Shown here one piece after another: positions 1-6,969 of a stretch of DNA of 11,144 bases. Below the pieces are notes generated by a model that saw only the letters and a list, made by a program, of their open reading frames with translations, had not been told where the DNA came from and searched no databases. Each line of letters opens with the position of its first letter. Position 1 is the first letter of the stretch. A program made the position numbers and the translations under genes. This stretch comes from Bacteroidota bacterium (GTDB lineage Bacteria; Bacteroidota; Ignavibacteria; Kapaibacteriales; UBA2268): positions 1-11,144 of the forward strand of contig JAFRQN010000092.1 in the NCBI GenBank assembly GCA_017428585.1. Reading direction: 5' to 3'.

Positions 1-2933
1 AAGAATGTTTTTACAAAAGAAATATTTTCATTATATAATCTAACAAAATATAAGTCTGCATCATAGATGCTCATATCTATATTTGCTTCATTTCCATGAA
101 TTCTATTTGCTATAATTCTTGTACCCAAAGAATTAAATATTTCATAATTTAGATTTGAATAATTATTCAAATTTATGTATAAATTTTTATTATTCTGCCT
201 CAAAACAATATCATTGTATAAACTGCCATTAACATCCTTTATAGAAACATTATTTTTCCCATAATCTTTGTTTGCACATTTTTCTAAAGAATTAATCAAT
301 TTTTCTTTGGTATCTTCTACAGCAGTACAAATTACACATTTAGCTGATTCATTAGGTTTTATATCATCAAGGAAATAAAGTCCAATCAAATATGATATAT
401 CAGTAACTTTATTTGTCTGCAAAGTATTACCGTATGTTAATGCTTTTACTTGTTCTGCTTTTTCAAAGATAGAAATTTTTGCATTATCTATTCCTGCTGC
501 TTGAGGCAGAACAAAATAATCAGGAACAGTTGTTTCATGCTTAGGATAATATACTAAAGATCCAACCCATGCAGTAGAATCATCATCATAAGCGATTTCT
601 ACGGCAGCATTATTTTTGTCAAGAAATGCAGGAATACATTCTTGGCAATATTCAGCAATATTGCGTGCATTGGATTTGCCAACATCCCAATCGTAATACT
701 GCCCTATACTCAATTTAGATAATGCTGTTTCATTAAGATTCTTAACATCTATTAACATCTTCAAAGCAGTAGAAGAATCATTCGGCAAAATATACTCAGT
801 TGTTACCTCTATACCGATTCTATTTGGTTCTAACGCTATATCATCTCTTATAATATTGATATTATAATCATCACCATTCAATTTTTTATATGTTTTGAAA
901 CTATTTCTATCTCTTATATTCTTATCTAAGTTTACTGATACAGCTTTTTCAGTTTCATCCGAAACTGCTATAAATCCACCTTCATAAATGAAATTACCAA
1001 TTTTTTTATGAGTAAATCCATCACCAAAACTTTCCAAACCAGTAGGAGTTGAATATCCTATAGAACCAGCATCGCCTGCTGAAATAATCATATTTTCATT
1101 TCTAAAAGTTGTAACTTTATTTGTTGTAATCATTCTAAATTTGAAAGCATCTTCATATAATTGATTACTCTTGTATATACCAGTAATATATGCTTTAAAT
1201 ATGGCTTCCTCGTTATAAGGATTATTAACAATGACTTTGGTTTTAAATAAAATGCGTTCACCTTTCTTTATATTTCCAACATACAAATTATTATCTATAA
1301 ATTTAAAAGCTTCTTCATCCATAGAAAATAATTGAACCATATTTAATGTTATATCTTCAACATCACCTAAAATATTTTCAAGAACAAGATTTAAGAATAA
1401 AGTATCAACATCATTTACTCGATTTCTTATTTCACCAGTATTTATATCCGTGAACCAGTTATCTACCAGTACAACAGAAGGTTTTTGCAAATCAATATTA
1501 TTTAAGGCTTTATAAGCATTAACACGTAAAGGGATAAAAGCAGAATCGAAATCATTTCTGCCATTATTATTGATAATATCTCCACTTTGTCTTACCAGTT
1601 CAATAGCTTCAAGAGAAGTCAATTCTGGTTTATAGGCTCTCAAAAGAGCAACCACACCGCTTACAACAGGAGAAGAAAAAGAAGAACCACTTGTAACTCT
1701 CTTATAAGAATCTGTTCCAGATAAAGTCATATTTCCATTTGAAGGTGCTTCAATACGGACAGGTACTCCATAAACAGTATTATTAGCACAATCGTCTGCA
1801 TTAACTGCACCTACACCTAATACTCCAAAATATCCTGCAGGATAAAAAGATGAATAATTGCCCGCAGAATTAGAACCAACATTTCCTCCTGCTGCAACAA
1901 TTGCAAGCCCGCAGGCTGTTGCATAATCAACGATTAGTTGATTAGTAACAGAATATACACTTGGTATTCCCCAGCTGCAATTTAAGACTTTACAACCCCG
2001 TACGGCTGCATATATCATAGATTGATATCCATAGATAATATCGTTATAATTAGATTTTGTAGATACCTTTAATGGAATGATTCTGCATTTATTGGCAACA
2101 CCAGCTATTCCAATTCCATTATTTACTCTTGCTGCTAATATACCAGCTACTTCCGTACCATGAGTTCCCAATGAAAAAACATCATCATTATCAACTGCAT
2201 CATATTTCCAAGTAAAATTATAGCCATAATAATCATCAACATATCCATTATTATCATTGTCAATACCGTCATTTGGTATTTCATCTTCATTAATTGCAAT
2301 ACCACTTTTTAAATCGACATGTTCCCAATTTACGCCGCAATCACTTATTCCAATTAAAAGTTCCTCATCACCTTCAGACAATTCCCAAGCATCAAATATT
2401 TCAATTGTTTTCAACATATCTTGCTCATCTATACGTGGATCATTTGGCTGCATCAACAAATTAGATACATAATATGGTTCAGCAAGTTCTATGTTATCAT
2501 ATTTATTTTTTATATAATTACAAAAATGCAAAACGTTAGTAGAAGAATCAAATTCAACAATCATAGTGCGAAAAAGTTTCTCTTCTAATTGTTTTATTTT
2601 ATTGACCTGCTTACTAGACATTTTTTCCATTCGCTCTTTTTGGCTGCTTACAGCATTTGCAGGCGAAAGGAAAGCAGAGACAATTTTATAATCGCTTGTA
2701 TTATAAATATAATTATTATCAATATTTTGTAAATTGTTATTCTTTTTTATAATGTTATTATCCTTAAATCTGACAACAGCAACACCTGTAAGTACTTTAA
2801 CAGAATTAGCATCATTTTTATATAAATTCACTATTCTATTAGGCGATATCAGTCTATCAGGCAATTCACCTGTATTGCTGTAACATAAAACATTATAAAA
2901 CAAAAAAATAAATATTATATTAAATATTTTCAT
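1..2933 (-). CDS. Secreted subtilisin-like (S8) serine protease with T9SS-type C-terminal sorting domain, 3' end cut by window edge
   Basis: My own reverse-strand translation is open for 977 codons from the ATG at 2931-2933 to the window edge, with no internal stop. Residues 1-18 (MKIFNIIFIFLFYNVLCY) look like a signal peptide. About 20-180 is a prodomain-like stretch leading into QPNDPRIDEQDMLKTIEIFDAWE, the usual entry to Bacteroidota-type S8 domains. The catalytic triad can be placed: D198 (SDCGV), H258 (GTHGTEVAG) and S418 (SGSSFSSPVV); N351 (AAGGNVG) is the likely oxyanion residue. An Asp/Asn-rich loop (222-238, DGIDNDNNGYVDD) resembles a calcium site and is common in these proteases. 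About 450-890 is a beta-rich-looking region of unknown fold. About 895-977 ends in DADLYFVRLYNENISFVKTF, like type A T9SS sorting domains, so only a few codons are probably missing. Expected route: Sec export, then T9SS to the surface or medium. The substrate is unknown. The gene lies 6 nt after prmA and is probably co-transcribed with it. Confidence 0.9.
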   Translation of the reverse strand, partial: MKIFNIIFIFLFYNVLCYSNTGELPDRLISPNRIVNLYKNDANSVKVLTGVAVVRFKDNNIIKKNNNLQNIDNNYIYNTSDYKIVSAFLSPANAVSSQKERMEKMSSKQVNKIKQLEEKLFRTMIVEFDSSTNVLHFCNYIKNKYDNIELAEPYYVSNLLMQPNDPRIDEQDMLKTIEIFDAWELSEGDEELLIGISDCGVNWEHVDLKSGIAINEDEIPNDGIDNDNNGYVDDYYGYNFTWKYDAVDNDDVFSLGTHGTEVAGILAARVNNGIGIAGVANKCRIIPLKVSTKSNYNDIIYGYQSMIYAAVRGCKVLNCSWGIPSVYSVTNQLIVDYATACGLAIVAAGGNVGSNSAGNYSSFYPAGYFGVLGVGAVNADDCANNTVYGVPVRIEAPSNGNMTLSGTDSYKRVTSGSSFSSPVVSGVVALLRAYKPELTSLEAIELVRQSGDIINNNGRNDFDSAFIPLRVNAYKALNNIDLQKPSVVLVDNWFTDINTGEIRNRVNDVDTLFLNLVLENILGDVEDITLNMVQLFSMDEEAFKFIDNNLYVGNIKKGERILFKTKVIVNNPYNEEAIFKAYITGIYKSNQLYEDAFKFRMITTNKVTTFRNENMIISAGDAGSIGYSTPTGLESFGDGFTHKKIGNFIYEGGFIAVSDETEKAVSVNLDKNIRDRNSFKTYKKLNGDDYNINIIRDDIALEPNRIGIEVTTEYILPNDSSTALKMLIDVKNLNETALSKLSIGQYYDWDVGKSNARNIAEYCQECIPAFLDKNNAAVEIAYDDDSTAWVGSLVYYPKHETTVPDYFVLPQAAGIDNAKISIFEKAEQVKALTYGNTLQTNKVTDISYLIGLYFLDDIKPNESAKCVICTAVEDTKEKLINSLEKCANKDYGKNNVSIKDVNGSLYNDIVLRQNNKNLYINLNNYSNLNYEIFNSLGTRIIANRIHGNEANIDMSIYDADLYFVRLYNENISFVKTF

Positions 2934-2939
2934 ATTGAA

Positions 2940-3797
2940 CTATTTATTATTTTTATCTATTGCTTTAAATAGGAATCCACACCATTCATCTTCATGTAAA
3001 ACCTGTTCTAATTTAAATCCAGCATCCTCTGATTTTTGTATCAATTCTTTTTCATCATAAATTAAAATACCAGAAATCAATAATTTTCCCTTTGAATCAA
3101 ATAATGAATTATAAAACTTATCCAAAGAAGAAATTATTAGATTAAAAAACATATTTGCCACAATAACATCTGCTTTAGGAAAGGCATATTCATCTATGGT
3201 ACTTAAAGCAATATCAATTTTATCATCTTCACCATTTAGTTTAGCATTTTCCAATGCATTTTCGTATGACCATTCGTCATTATCGAAAGCATATATTTTT
3301 TTTGCTCCCAATTTTGCAGCTAAAATAGCAAGCACGCCTGTTCCTGTTCCTGCATCTATCCATACCTGTCCAGGTTTACAGACATCTTCTGTCAATTTAG
3401 CCATTAACTTTGTTGTAGCGTGCTGTCCCGTTCCAAAAGACATTTTAGGATTAATGATTATTTTTATTTTAGCATCTATTTCATTTTGTCTCCATTCAGG
3501 AGTAATATAAATATTATCACTTATCTTGATAGGCTTTACATTTTTTTCCCACTCTTCAACCCAATTTTTATCTAATATAGTTTCTTCATTTTTGATTTTA
3601 GCATAAGGCAATATTTTTTTCAAGGAATCTTCCAATTCCTTTCTGACATCATCATTCCATTTATTTTCATCGAAAGAAACGATAATTGTATCAAATTTTT
3701 CTTCCATTCCCAATACATCAAAGTCCACCAAAACACTATAAGCTAATTCAAAATCTTCTTCCAATATACCTAAAGTTACATTAACAAATTTCTTCAT
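2940..3797 (-). CDS. prmA: Ribosomal protein L11 methyltransferase PrmA
   Basis: The 285-residue product matches the PrmA family in length and layout. PrmA is a cytosolic SAM-dependent enzyme that trimethylates amino groups of ribosomal protein L11. An N-terminal substrate-recognition domain (about 1-70) leads through a linker with the family motif NWVEEWEKNVKPIKI (78-92) and the MSFGTGQHATT block (119-129). The Rossmann methyltransferase domain follows, with SAM loop DAGTGTGVLAI (148-158) and FDND (171-174), the acidic end of strand 2. VANMFFNL (213-220) stands where most members have an ANIL-type motif; the Asn is kept. The stop is TAG and the start ATG has TAGGAT a few bases upstream. A -7 type promoter about 30 bp upstream suggests it heads its own unit, with the secreted protease immediately behind. 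Pairing with a protease is not a known PrmA context. Confidence 0.93.
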   Translation of the reverse strand: MKKFVNVTLGILEEDFELAYSVLVDFDVLGMEEKFDTIIVSFDENKWNDDVRKELEDSLKKILPYAKIKNEETILDKNWVEEWEKNVKPIKISDNIYITPEWRQNEIDAKIKIIINPKMSFGTGQHATTKLMAKLTEDVCKPGQVWIDAGTGTGVLAILAAKLGAKKIYAFDNDEWSYENALENAKLNGEDDKIDIALSTIDEYAFPKADVIVANMFFNLIISSLDKFYNSLFDSKGKLLISGILIYDEKELIQKSEDAGFKLEQVLHEDEWCGFLFKAIDKNNK

Positions 3798-3827
3798 TTT
3801 ATATCCTAAACTAAATATGTTAAATTA

Positions 3828-3860
3828 CAAAAGTAATAATTTTTATATAAATAATATAAA
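3828..3860 (-). promoter_or_regulatory. Predicted promoter of prmA-protease unit
   Basis: On the minus strand the sequence TACTTTTG (3828-3835) fits the Bacteroidota -7 consensus TAnnTTTG. A TTTA at 3857-3860, 21 bp upstream, is a weak -33 element. Transcription would begin around 3821, giving a leader of about 24 nt before prmA. The match is good for the -7 box and only partial for the -33 box. Confidence 0.5.
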
Positions 3861-3863
3861 ATT

Positions 3864-3895
3864 AATAAAAAAAGACAATATAAATTATTGCCTTT
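3864..3895 (-). terminator. Rho-independent terminator after nadK
   Basis: Arms 3871-3880 and 3886-3895 form a 10-bp stem with one G-U pair and a 5-nt loop. Read on the minus strand the stem is followed by a run of T (TTTTTTTATT, which begins in the stem base). It lies about 30 bp after the nadK stop and just upstream of the prmA promoter, so it separates the gpsA-nadK unit from the prmA unit. Confidence 0.7.
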
Positions 3896-3927
3896 CTTAT
3901 TATTCAAAATTAAAATACTTCAAAAAA

Positions 3928-4791
3928 TTAATTAAAAGCATATTCTGCCCATAAAAATTTATTTCTTATTACCTCAAAAAAAGTACTATTAGTAGGAACA
4001 ATAATAGAAACTTTTTTCTTGGATAGATAAAATTCTAAAATATCGCCAGATTGAAGCACCTGCAGCGACTGTCCGTCTGCCGTCATTATTGCTTCACCAG
4101 TCGAAGAAAAGACTTTAATTTTAATTCGTTTTTTATATGGCAGAACCAAAGGTCTCAAAGTTAAAGAATGAGGACATATAGGAGTAATACAGAAAACATT
4201 AGTATTTGGATAGATTAAAGGACCGCCTCCAGAAAGCGAATAAGCTGTGGAACCAGTTGCAGTAGCAAGAATTAATCCATCAGCCCTATAATCTCCAATA
4301 AATTGTTGATCATAATACGCCTTTAGGGTAATCATTTTAGACAAATCTTTCTTTTCTATAACAAAATCATTTAATGCTGTTATAGTTTGATTATTGTAAT
4401 TAGTCTCTATTAATTCTCGATTCATAATCTTGTATTTGCCCGCCAGCAAATCATCAAGAGCATTATAAAGCCTGCTTGTTGGAAATTCAGACAAGAAGCC
4501 TAATTTTCCGACATTAACACCCATGATAGGAATATTACAGTCAACATATTTTTTTACTGCACCTAAAATTGTACCGTCACCACCAAAAGTTACAATAAAC
4601 TGAGCGGTTTTTACAACTTCATCATCGTCAATTAAAATTAGATTTTTAGATGTAATTTTATCTCTAAATTTATCATAGGATTTTTTTTTGATATAGCATA
4701 CTACATTTTTTTCAAGCAAGTATTTTGCTGCCTCTTCTGCATATTTACAAGCTTCAGGCTTATCAAAATTATCAAAAATTATTATTTCCAT
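3928..4791 (-). CDS. nadK: NAD kinase
   Basis: The 287-residue product is a complete NAD kinase (PpnK/NadK), the cytosolic enzyme that phosphorylates NAD to NADP using ATP or polyphosphate and is the only source of NADP in most bacteria. Visible family marks are GGDGT (70-74, phosphate binding), the ND pair at 141-142 (NE/D motif), the long signature ADGLILATATGSTAYSLSGG (170-189), PICPHSL (204-210) and TADGQ (237-241). Length and start agree with the family. The gene begins 49 nt after gpsA with no strong promoter between, so it is probably the last gene of the membrane protein-gpsA-nadK unit. The C-terminal tail ends WAEYAFN, an ordinary length. NADPH from this enzyme can serve the neighbouring GpsA. 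Confidence 0.95.
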   Translation of the reverse strand: MEIIIFDNFDKPEACKYAEEAAKYLLEKNVVCYIKKKSYDKFRDKITSKNLILIDDDEVVKTAQFIVTFGGDGTILGAVKKYVDCNIPIMGVNVGKLGFLSEFPTSRLYNALDDLLAGKYKIMNRELIETNYNNQTITALNDFVIEKKDLSKMITLKAYYDQQFIGDYRADGLILATATGSTAYSLSGGGPLIYPNTNVFCITPICPHSLTLRPLVLPYKKRIKIKVFSSTGEAIMTADGQSLQVLQSGDILEFYLSKKKVSIIVPTNSTFFEVIRNKFLWAEYAFN

Positions 4792-4840
4792 AGATTTATT
4801 AAAAATAGAGCATTATTACAAATATTTTTACAATATATAA

Positions 4841-5845
4841 TTAACCCCAAATTTCATCGTTATATTTTCTTGTCATTAGATTTTCAACGATATCTTTTGC
4901 AGGAATACCCTCAAAAAGCACTTTATATGTTTGTTCTGTTATAGGCATTTCGATGTTCATTTTTTTAGATAATTCATAGGCTGATACAGTAGTATATACA
5001 CCTTCTGCTACCGTTCTATGTTCTTTTATAATTTTATCTAAATTCCAACCCATGCCCAGTAATTCACCTACTTTTCTATTTCTGCTGTGTTTACTGCCAC
5101 AGGTTACCATTAAATCACCTAAACCTGACAAACCAGCAAAGGTAAGATAATTTGCACCTAAAGCAGTTCCTATTCTTGCTATTTCAGCAATGCCTCTTGT
5201 TACAAGAGCTGCTTTACTATTATCACCTAAATTTAGTCCATCAATTAATCCAGCAGTAATAGCAATAACATTTTTTAATGCACCACCCAATTCACAGCCA
5301 ATAACATCATCGGAAGTATATAATCTAAAACTCTTAGTTGAGAATGCAACTTGAACATTTTTAGCTAATTCAGAATTTTTAGAAGCAGCAACAATCGTTG
5401 TAGGTATATATCGGGATACTTCTTCAGCATGAGAAGGACCTGATATAACAGTATAATTTTCAGGCTTCAATCCGACAACCTCATTAAAAATGTCATATAT
5501 TCTTAATAGAGTTTTTTGTTCTATACCTTTTGCACCATTAACAATTATTTTATTAGAAAGCAAAGAAGCTATAGGCGTATATGTATTTCTTATAAATTGC
5601 GTTGGAACAGTATTAACAATAACATCAAAAGTTGGTACTTCATTGATATCATTAGTAGCAATGATATTATTAGGAAGCACTACGTTAGGCAAAAATACAT
5701 TATTAGTATGCTGTGTATTTATTTCATCTACAGTAGCTTTTTCAAAAGACCACATAAATACACGTTCAAATTTGGATGCCAGCTGCATAGCTAAAGCAGT
5801 TCCCCATCCACCAGTTCCAACGACAATAATTTTTTTATTATTCAT
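4841..5845 (-). CDS. gpsA: Glycerol-3-phosphate dehydrogenase [NAD(P)+]
   Basis: The 334-residue product is GpsA, the soluble enzyme that reduces dihydroxyacetone phosphate to sn-glycerol-3-phosphate, the backbone of phospholipids. The N-terminal Rossmann fold has the dinucleotide loop GTGGWG (10-15). NGAKGIE (103-109) and SGPSHAEEV (135-143) are family blocks. The catalytic lysine is K191 in ELGGALKNVIAI. The substrate site is GLSGLGDLMVTCGSKHSRNR (238-257), almost unchanged from the consensus. The length is normal for the family. The start ATG follows AAAATAAG, without a clear Shine-Dalgarno site. The 95 bp before it hold no convincing promoter, which fits transcription from the small membrane protein gene upstream. 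nadK follows after 49 nt. Confidence 0.96.
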   Translation of the reverse strand: MNNKKIIVVGTGGWGTALAMQLASKFERVFMWSFEKATVDEINTQHTNNVFLPNVVLPNNIIATNDINEVPTFDVIVNTVPTQFIRNTYTPIASLLSNKIIVNGAKGIEQKTLLRIYDIFNEVVGLKPENYTVISGPSHAEEVSRYIPTTIVAASKNSELAKNVQVAFSTKSFRLYTSDDVIGCELGGALKNVIAITAGLIDGLNLGDNSKAALVTRGIAEIARIGTALGANYLTFAGLSGLGDLMVTCGSKHSRNRKVGELLGMGWNLDKIIKEHRTVAEGVYTTVSAYELSKKMNIEMPITEQTYKVLFEGIPAKDIVENLMTRKYNDEIWG

Positions 5846-5940
5846 CTTATTTTAAGCTGTATAAATTAATATAAATATTTTATATGTAAATATAAGCGAA
5901 AAAGTTTCATATAAAGATTACAGAGTTTTTACTAATTACT

Positions 5941-6249
5941 CTACAAGTTATCAGTTTCTTTTTGTTTACTATTCTTATCTTCCTTAAAGAAATAAAAATA
6001 AAAGAATATAGACTCTGGAATAACCAATAAACATAAAGAAAACGTATCTCTGTTAAAAAAGAGAGATGTCCAACTGTCAACGTATAACAAATTAGCAAGC
6101 GAACCTGTTATTGCCCAGCCGATTATAAATATTAAAAAAACCACAGTAATAGCAAGAACTCCGTCTTTTACGCCAGAGGACTGCCAGTATTTAGTAAAAG
6201 CGTATATAACTAATACAAAATGCAAATAAAATATTACTAATTCTATCAT
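5941..6249 (-). CDS. Small three-helix membrane protein of unknown function
   Basis: I do not recognise the family by function. The 102-residue product from the ATG at 6247-6249 has three hydrophobic segments at about 4-19, 31-53 and 70-88 and a charged C-terminal tail (KEDKNSKQKETD). W22 and the loop SSGVKDG separate the first two helices, and IGWAITG lies in helix 2. A longer reading from a TTG at 6280-6282 is possible but unlikely, because that TTG is the last part of a predicted -7 promoter box, so it would not be in the message. The gene is followed after 95 bp by gpsA on the same strand and appears to head a gpsA-nadK unit. Its length, well-formed helices and perfect promoter argue that it is real. 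A role near the membrane lipid pathway is only a guess from position. Confidence 0.72.
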   Translation of the reverse strand: MIELVIFYLHFVLVIYAFTKYWQSSGVKDGVLAITVVFLIFIIGWAITGSLANLLYVDSWTSLFFNRDTFSLCLLVIPESIFFYFYFFKEDKNSKQKETDNL

Positions 6250-6278
6250 TATATTTCTTTTTATTATTGTTTTTGATG

Positions 6279-6298
6279 TCAAAATTAATTAATTTTGA
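6279..6298. promoter_or_regulatory. 20-bp perfect palindrome made of two back-to-back -7 boxes
   Basis: The palindrome is built around CAAAATTAATTAATTTTG (6280-6297) plus one more pair outside. Each half holds a TAATTTTG facing outward: 6280-6287 on the minus strand toward the membrane protein gene and 6290-6297 on the plus strand toward cutA. The minus box has a correct -33 partner. The plus box has none at the right distance, so it may be weak or the symmetry may serve as an operator. Confidence 0.5.
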
Positions 6299-6310
6299 AT
6301 TCAAAACAAA
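6280..6310 (-). promoter_or_regulatory. Promoter of membrane protein-gpsA-nadK unit
   Basis: On the minus strand TTTG (6307-6310) is followed after exactly 19 bp by TAATTTTG (6280-6287), a full match to the Bacteroidota -33/-7 consensus. Transcription would start near 6273, leaving a leader of about 25 nt before the ATG at 6249. This position rules against the upstream TTG start. Confidence 0.7.
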
Positions 6311-6402
6311 ATGATTTAATTATTTTTATATGATTTCTGAATTTATTATCATAATTAAATTATTATGAATTTAATATTATTCACCAACAAAGGAAATACA
6401 TA

Positions 6403-6756
6403 ATGATACAAAGTTATATTAAAGAAGATTTAATTGTGGTTTATATCACAGTTCCAACATTAGAAAAAGCAAGAAGAATAGCAACAAGTTTAATAGAGAA
6501 AAAATTAGCTGCATGCGTATCCATAATACCAAATATTATTTCTGTTTATAGCTTCAAGGGAACAAAGGAAGAATATGAAGAAGAACAGCTGCAGGTAAAA
6601 ACTCGTTATTCATTATTCAATGAAGTATTGGAAGAAATAAAGAAGATACATCCACTTTCCCTGCCAGAATTTTTCTCTGTTAAAATAGATCAAGCATCTC
6701 CAGAATATGCTGCTTGGTTAAATCAAGAAATTGATTCTAACGTAGTAAAATCATAA
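6403..6756 (+). CDS. cutA: CutA family divalent-cation tolerance protein
   Basis: The 117-residue product has the CutA1 layout: VVYITVPTLEKARRIATSLIEKKLAACVSIIP (about 12-43) and ISVYSFKG, an acidic EEYEEEQLQVKTRY stretch, then HPLSLPEFFSVKID (about 86-99) and YAAWLNQEID at the end. CutA proteins form very stable ferredoxin-like trimers; the name comes from copper tolerance in E. coli, but the molecular role is still unclear and many act as signalling or anchoring proteins. The start ATG is preceded by AAAGGAAA at a good distance. It is a single-gene unit, divergent from the membrane protein gene and closed by a strong terminator before infC. The first eight residues are extra to the core fold and are normal in variation. 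Confidence 0.9.
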   Translation: MIQSYIKEDLIVVYITVPTLEKARRIATSLIEKKLAACVSIIPNIISVYSFKGTKEEYEEEQLQVKTRYSLFNEVLEEIKKIHPLSLPEFFSVKIDQASPEYAAWLNQEIDSNVVKS

Positions 6757-6782
6757 GATAATAAGTATTTAAATAAAAAGAT

Positions 6783-6832
6783 AATTAAATAATAAATAAG
6801 AACTTCGGTTTTTATTTATTATTTAATTTTTT
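6783..6832 (+). terminator. Strong terminator of cutA with UUCG tetraloop
   Basis: Arms 6783-6803 and 6808-6828 form a 21-bp stem with one G-U pair, capped by C(TTCG)G, the extra-stable UUCG tetraloop, and followed by TTTT (6829-6832). It lies 26 bp after the cutA stop and isolates cutA from the infC operon. Confidence 0.88.
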
Positions 6833-6846
6833 ATACTAAATAGATA

Positions 6847-6876
6847 TTTTACAAAATAATTAAATATTTTGTAAAA
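6847..6876. repeat. 12-bp inverted repeat overlapping the infC -33 element
   Basis: The arms TTTTACAAAATA (6847-6858) and TATTTTGTAAAA (6865-6876) are exact complements separated by 6 bp. The right arm contains the TTTG (6868-6871) of the infC promoter. There is no T-tract after it on the plus strand, so it is not a good terminator there. An operator is possible. Confidence 0.55.
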
Positions 6877-6898
6877 ATTAAAAAAAATTGTAATTTTG
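6868..6898 (+). promoter_or_regulatory. Promoter of infC-rpmI-rplT operon
   Basis: TTTG (6868-6871), a 19-bp spacer and TAATTTTG (6891-6898) match the Bacteroidota -33/-7 consensus exactly. The transcript would begin near 6905 with a leader of about 65 nt that is almost pure A/T. Confidence 0.75.
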
Positions 6899-6969
6899 TA
6901 AATTGATTATTTATAAATTTATTTATATAGACTAACTTTTATTAATAATAAATTACATTTTAATATTTC

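Noticed and set aside
2257..2472. Plus-strand 71-codon frame
   Set aside because: It lies antisense inside the catalytic domain of the protease, has a serine-rich low-complexity composition and no ribosome binding site.
2880..2933. Lipoprotein signal with C17 of the protease
   Set aside because: The residues before the cysteine (NVL) do not form a lipobox, so an ordinary signal peptide is preferred.
3196..3510. Plus-strand 104-codon frame
   Set aside because: It is antisense to the conserved methyltransferase core of prmA and has no family features.
5490..5855. Two overlapping plus-strand frames
   Set aside because: Both are antisense to the N-terminal half of gpsA, which is clearly the coding strand there.
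5905..5945. Possible hairpin AGAGT...ACTCT after the membrane protein gene
   Set aside because: The stem is only 5 bp, the loop is 11 nt and no T-run follows, so it is not a credible terminator.
5907..6098. Minus-strand 63-codon frame
   Set aside because: It overlaps the membrane protein gene in another frame and has no start context or recognisable features.
6250..6282. TTG start adding 11 residues to the small membrane protein
   Set aside because: The TTG is the end of the -7 promoter box, so the predicted message begins downstream of it; the ATG at 6249 fits better.
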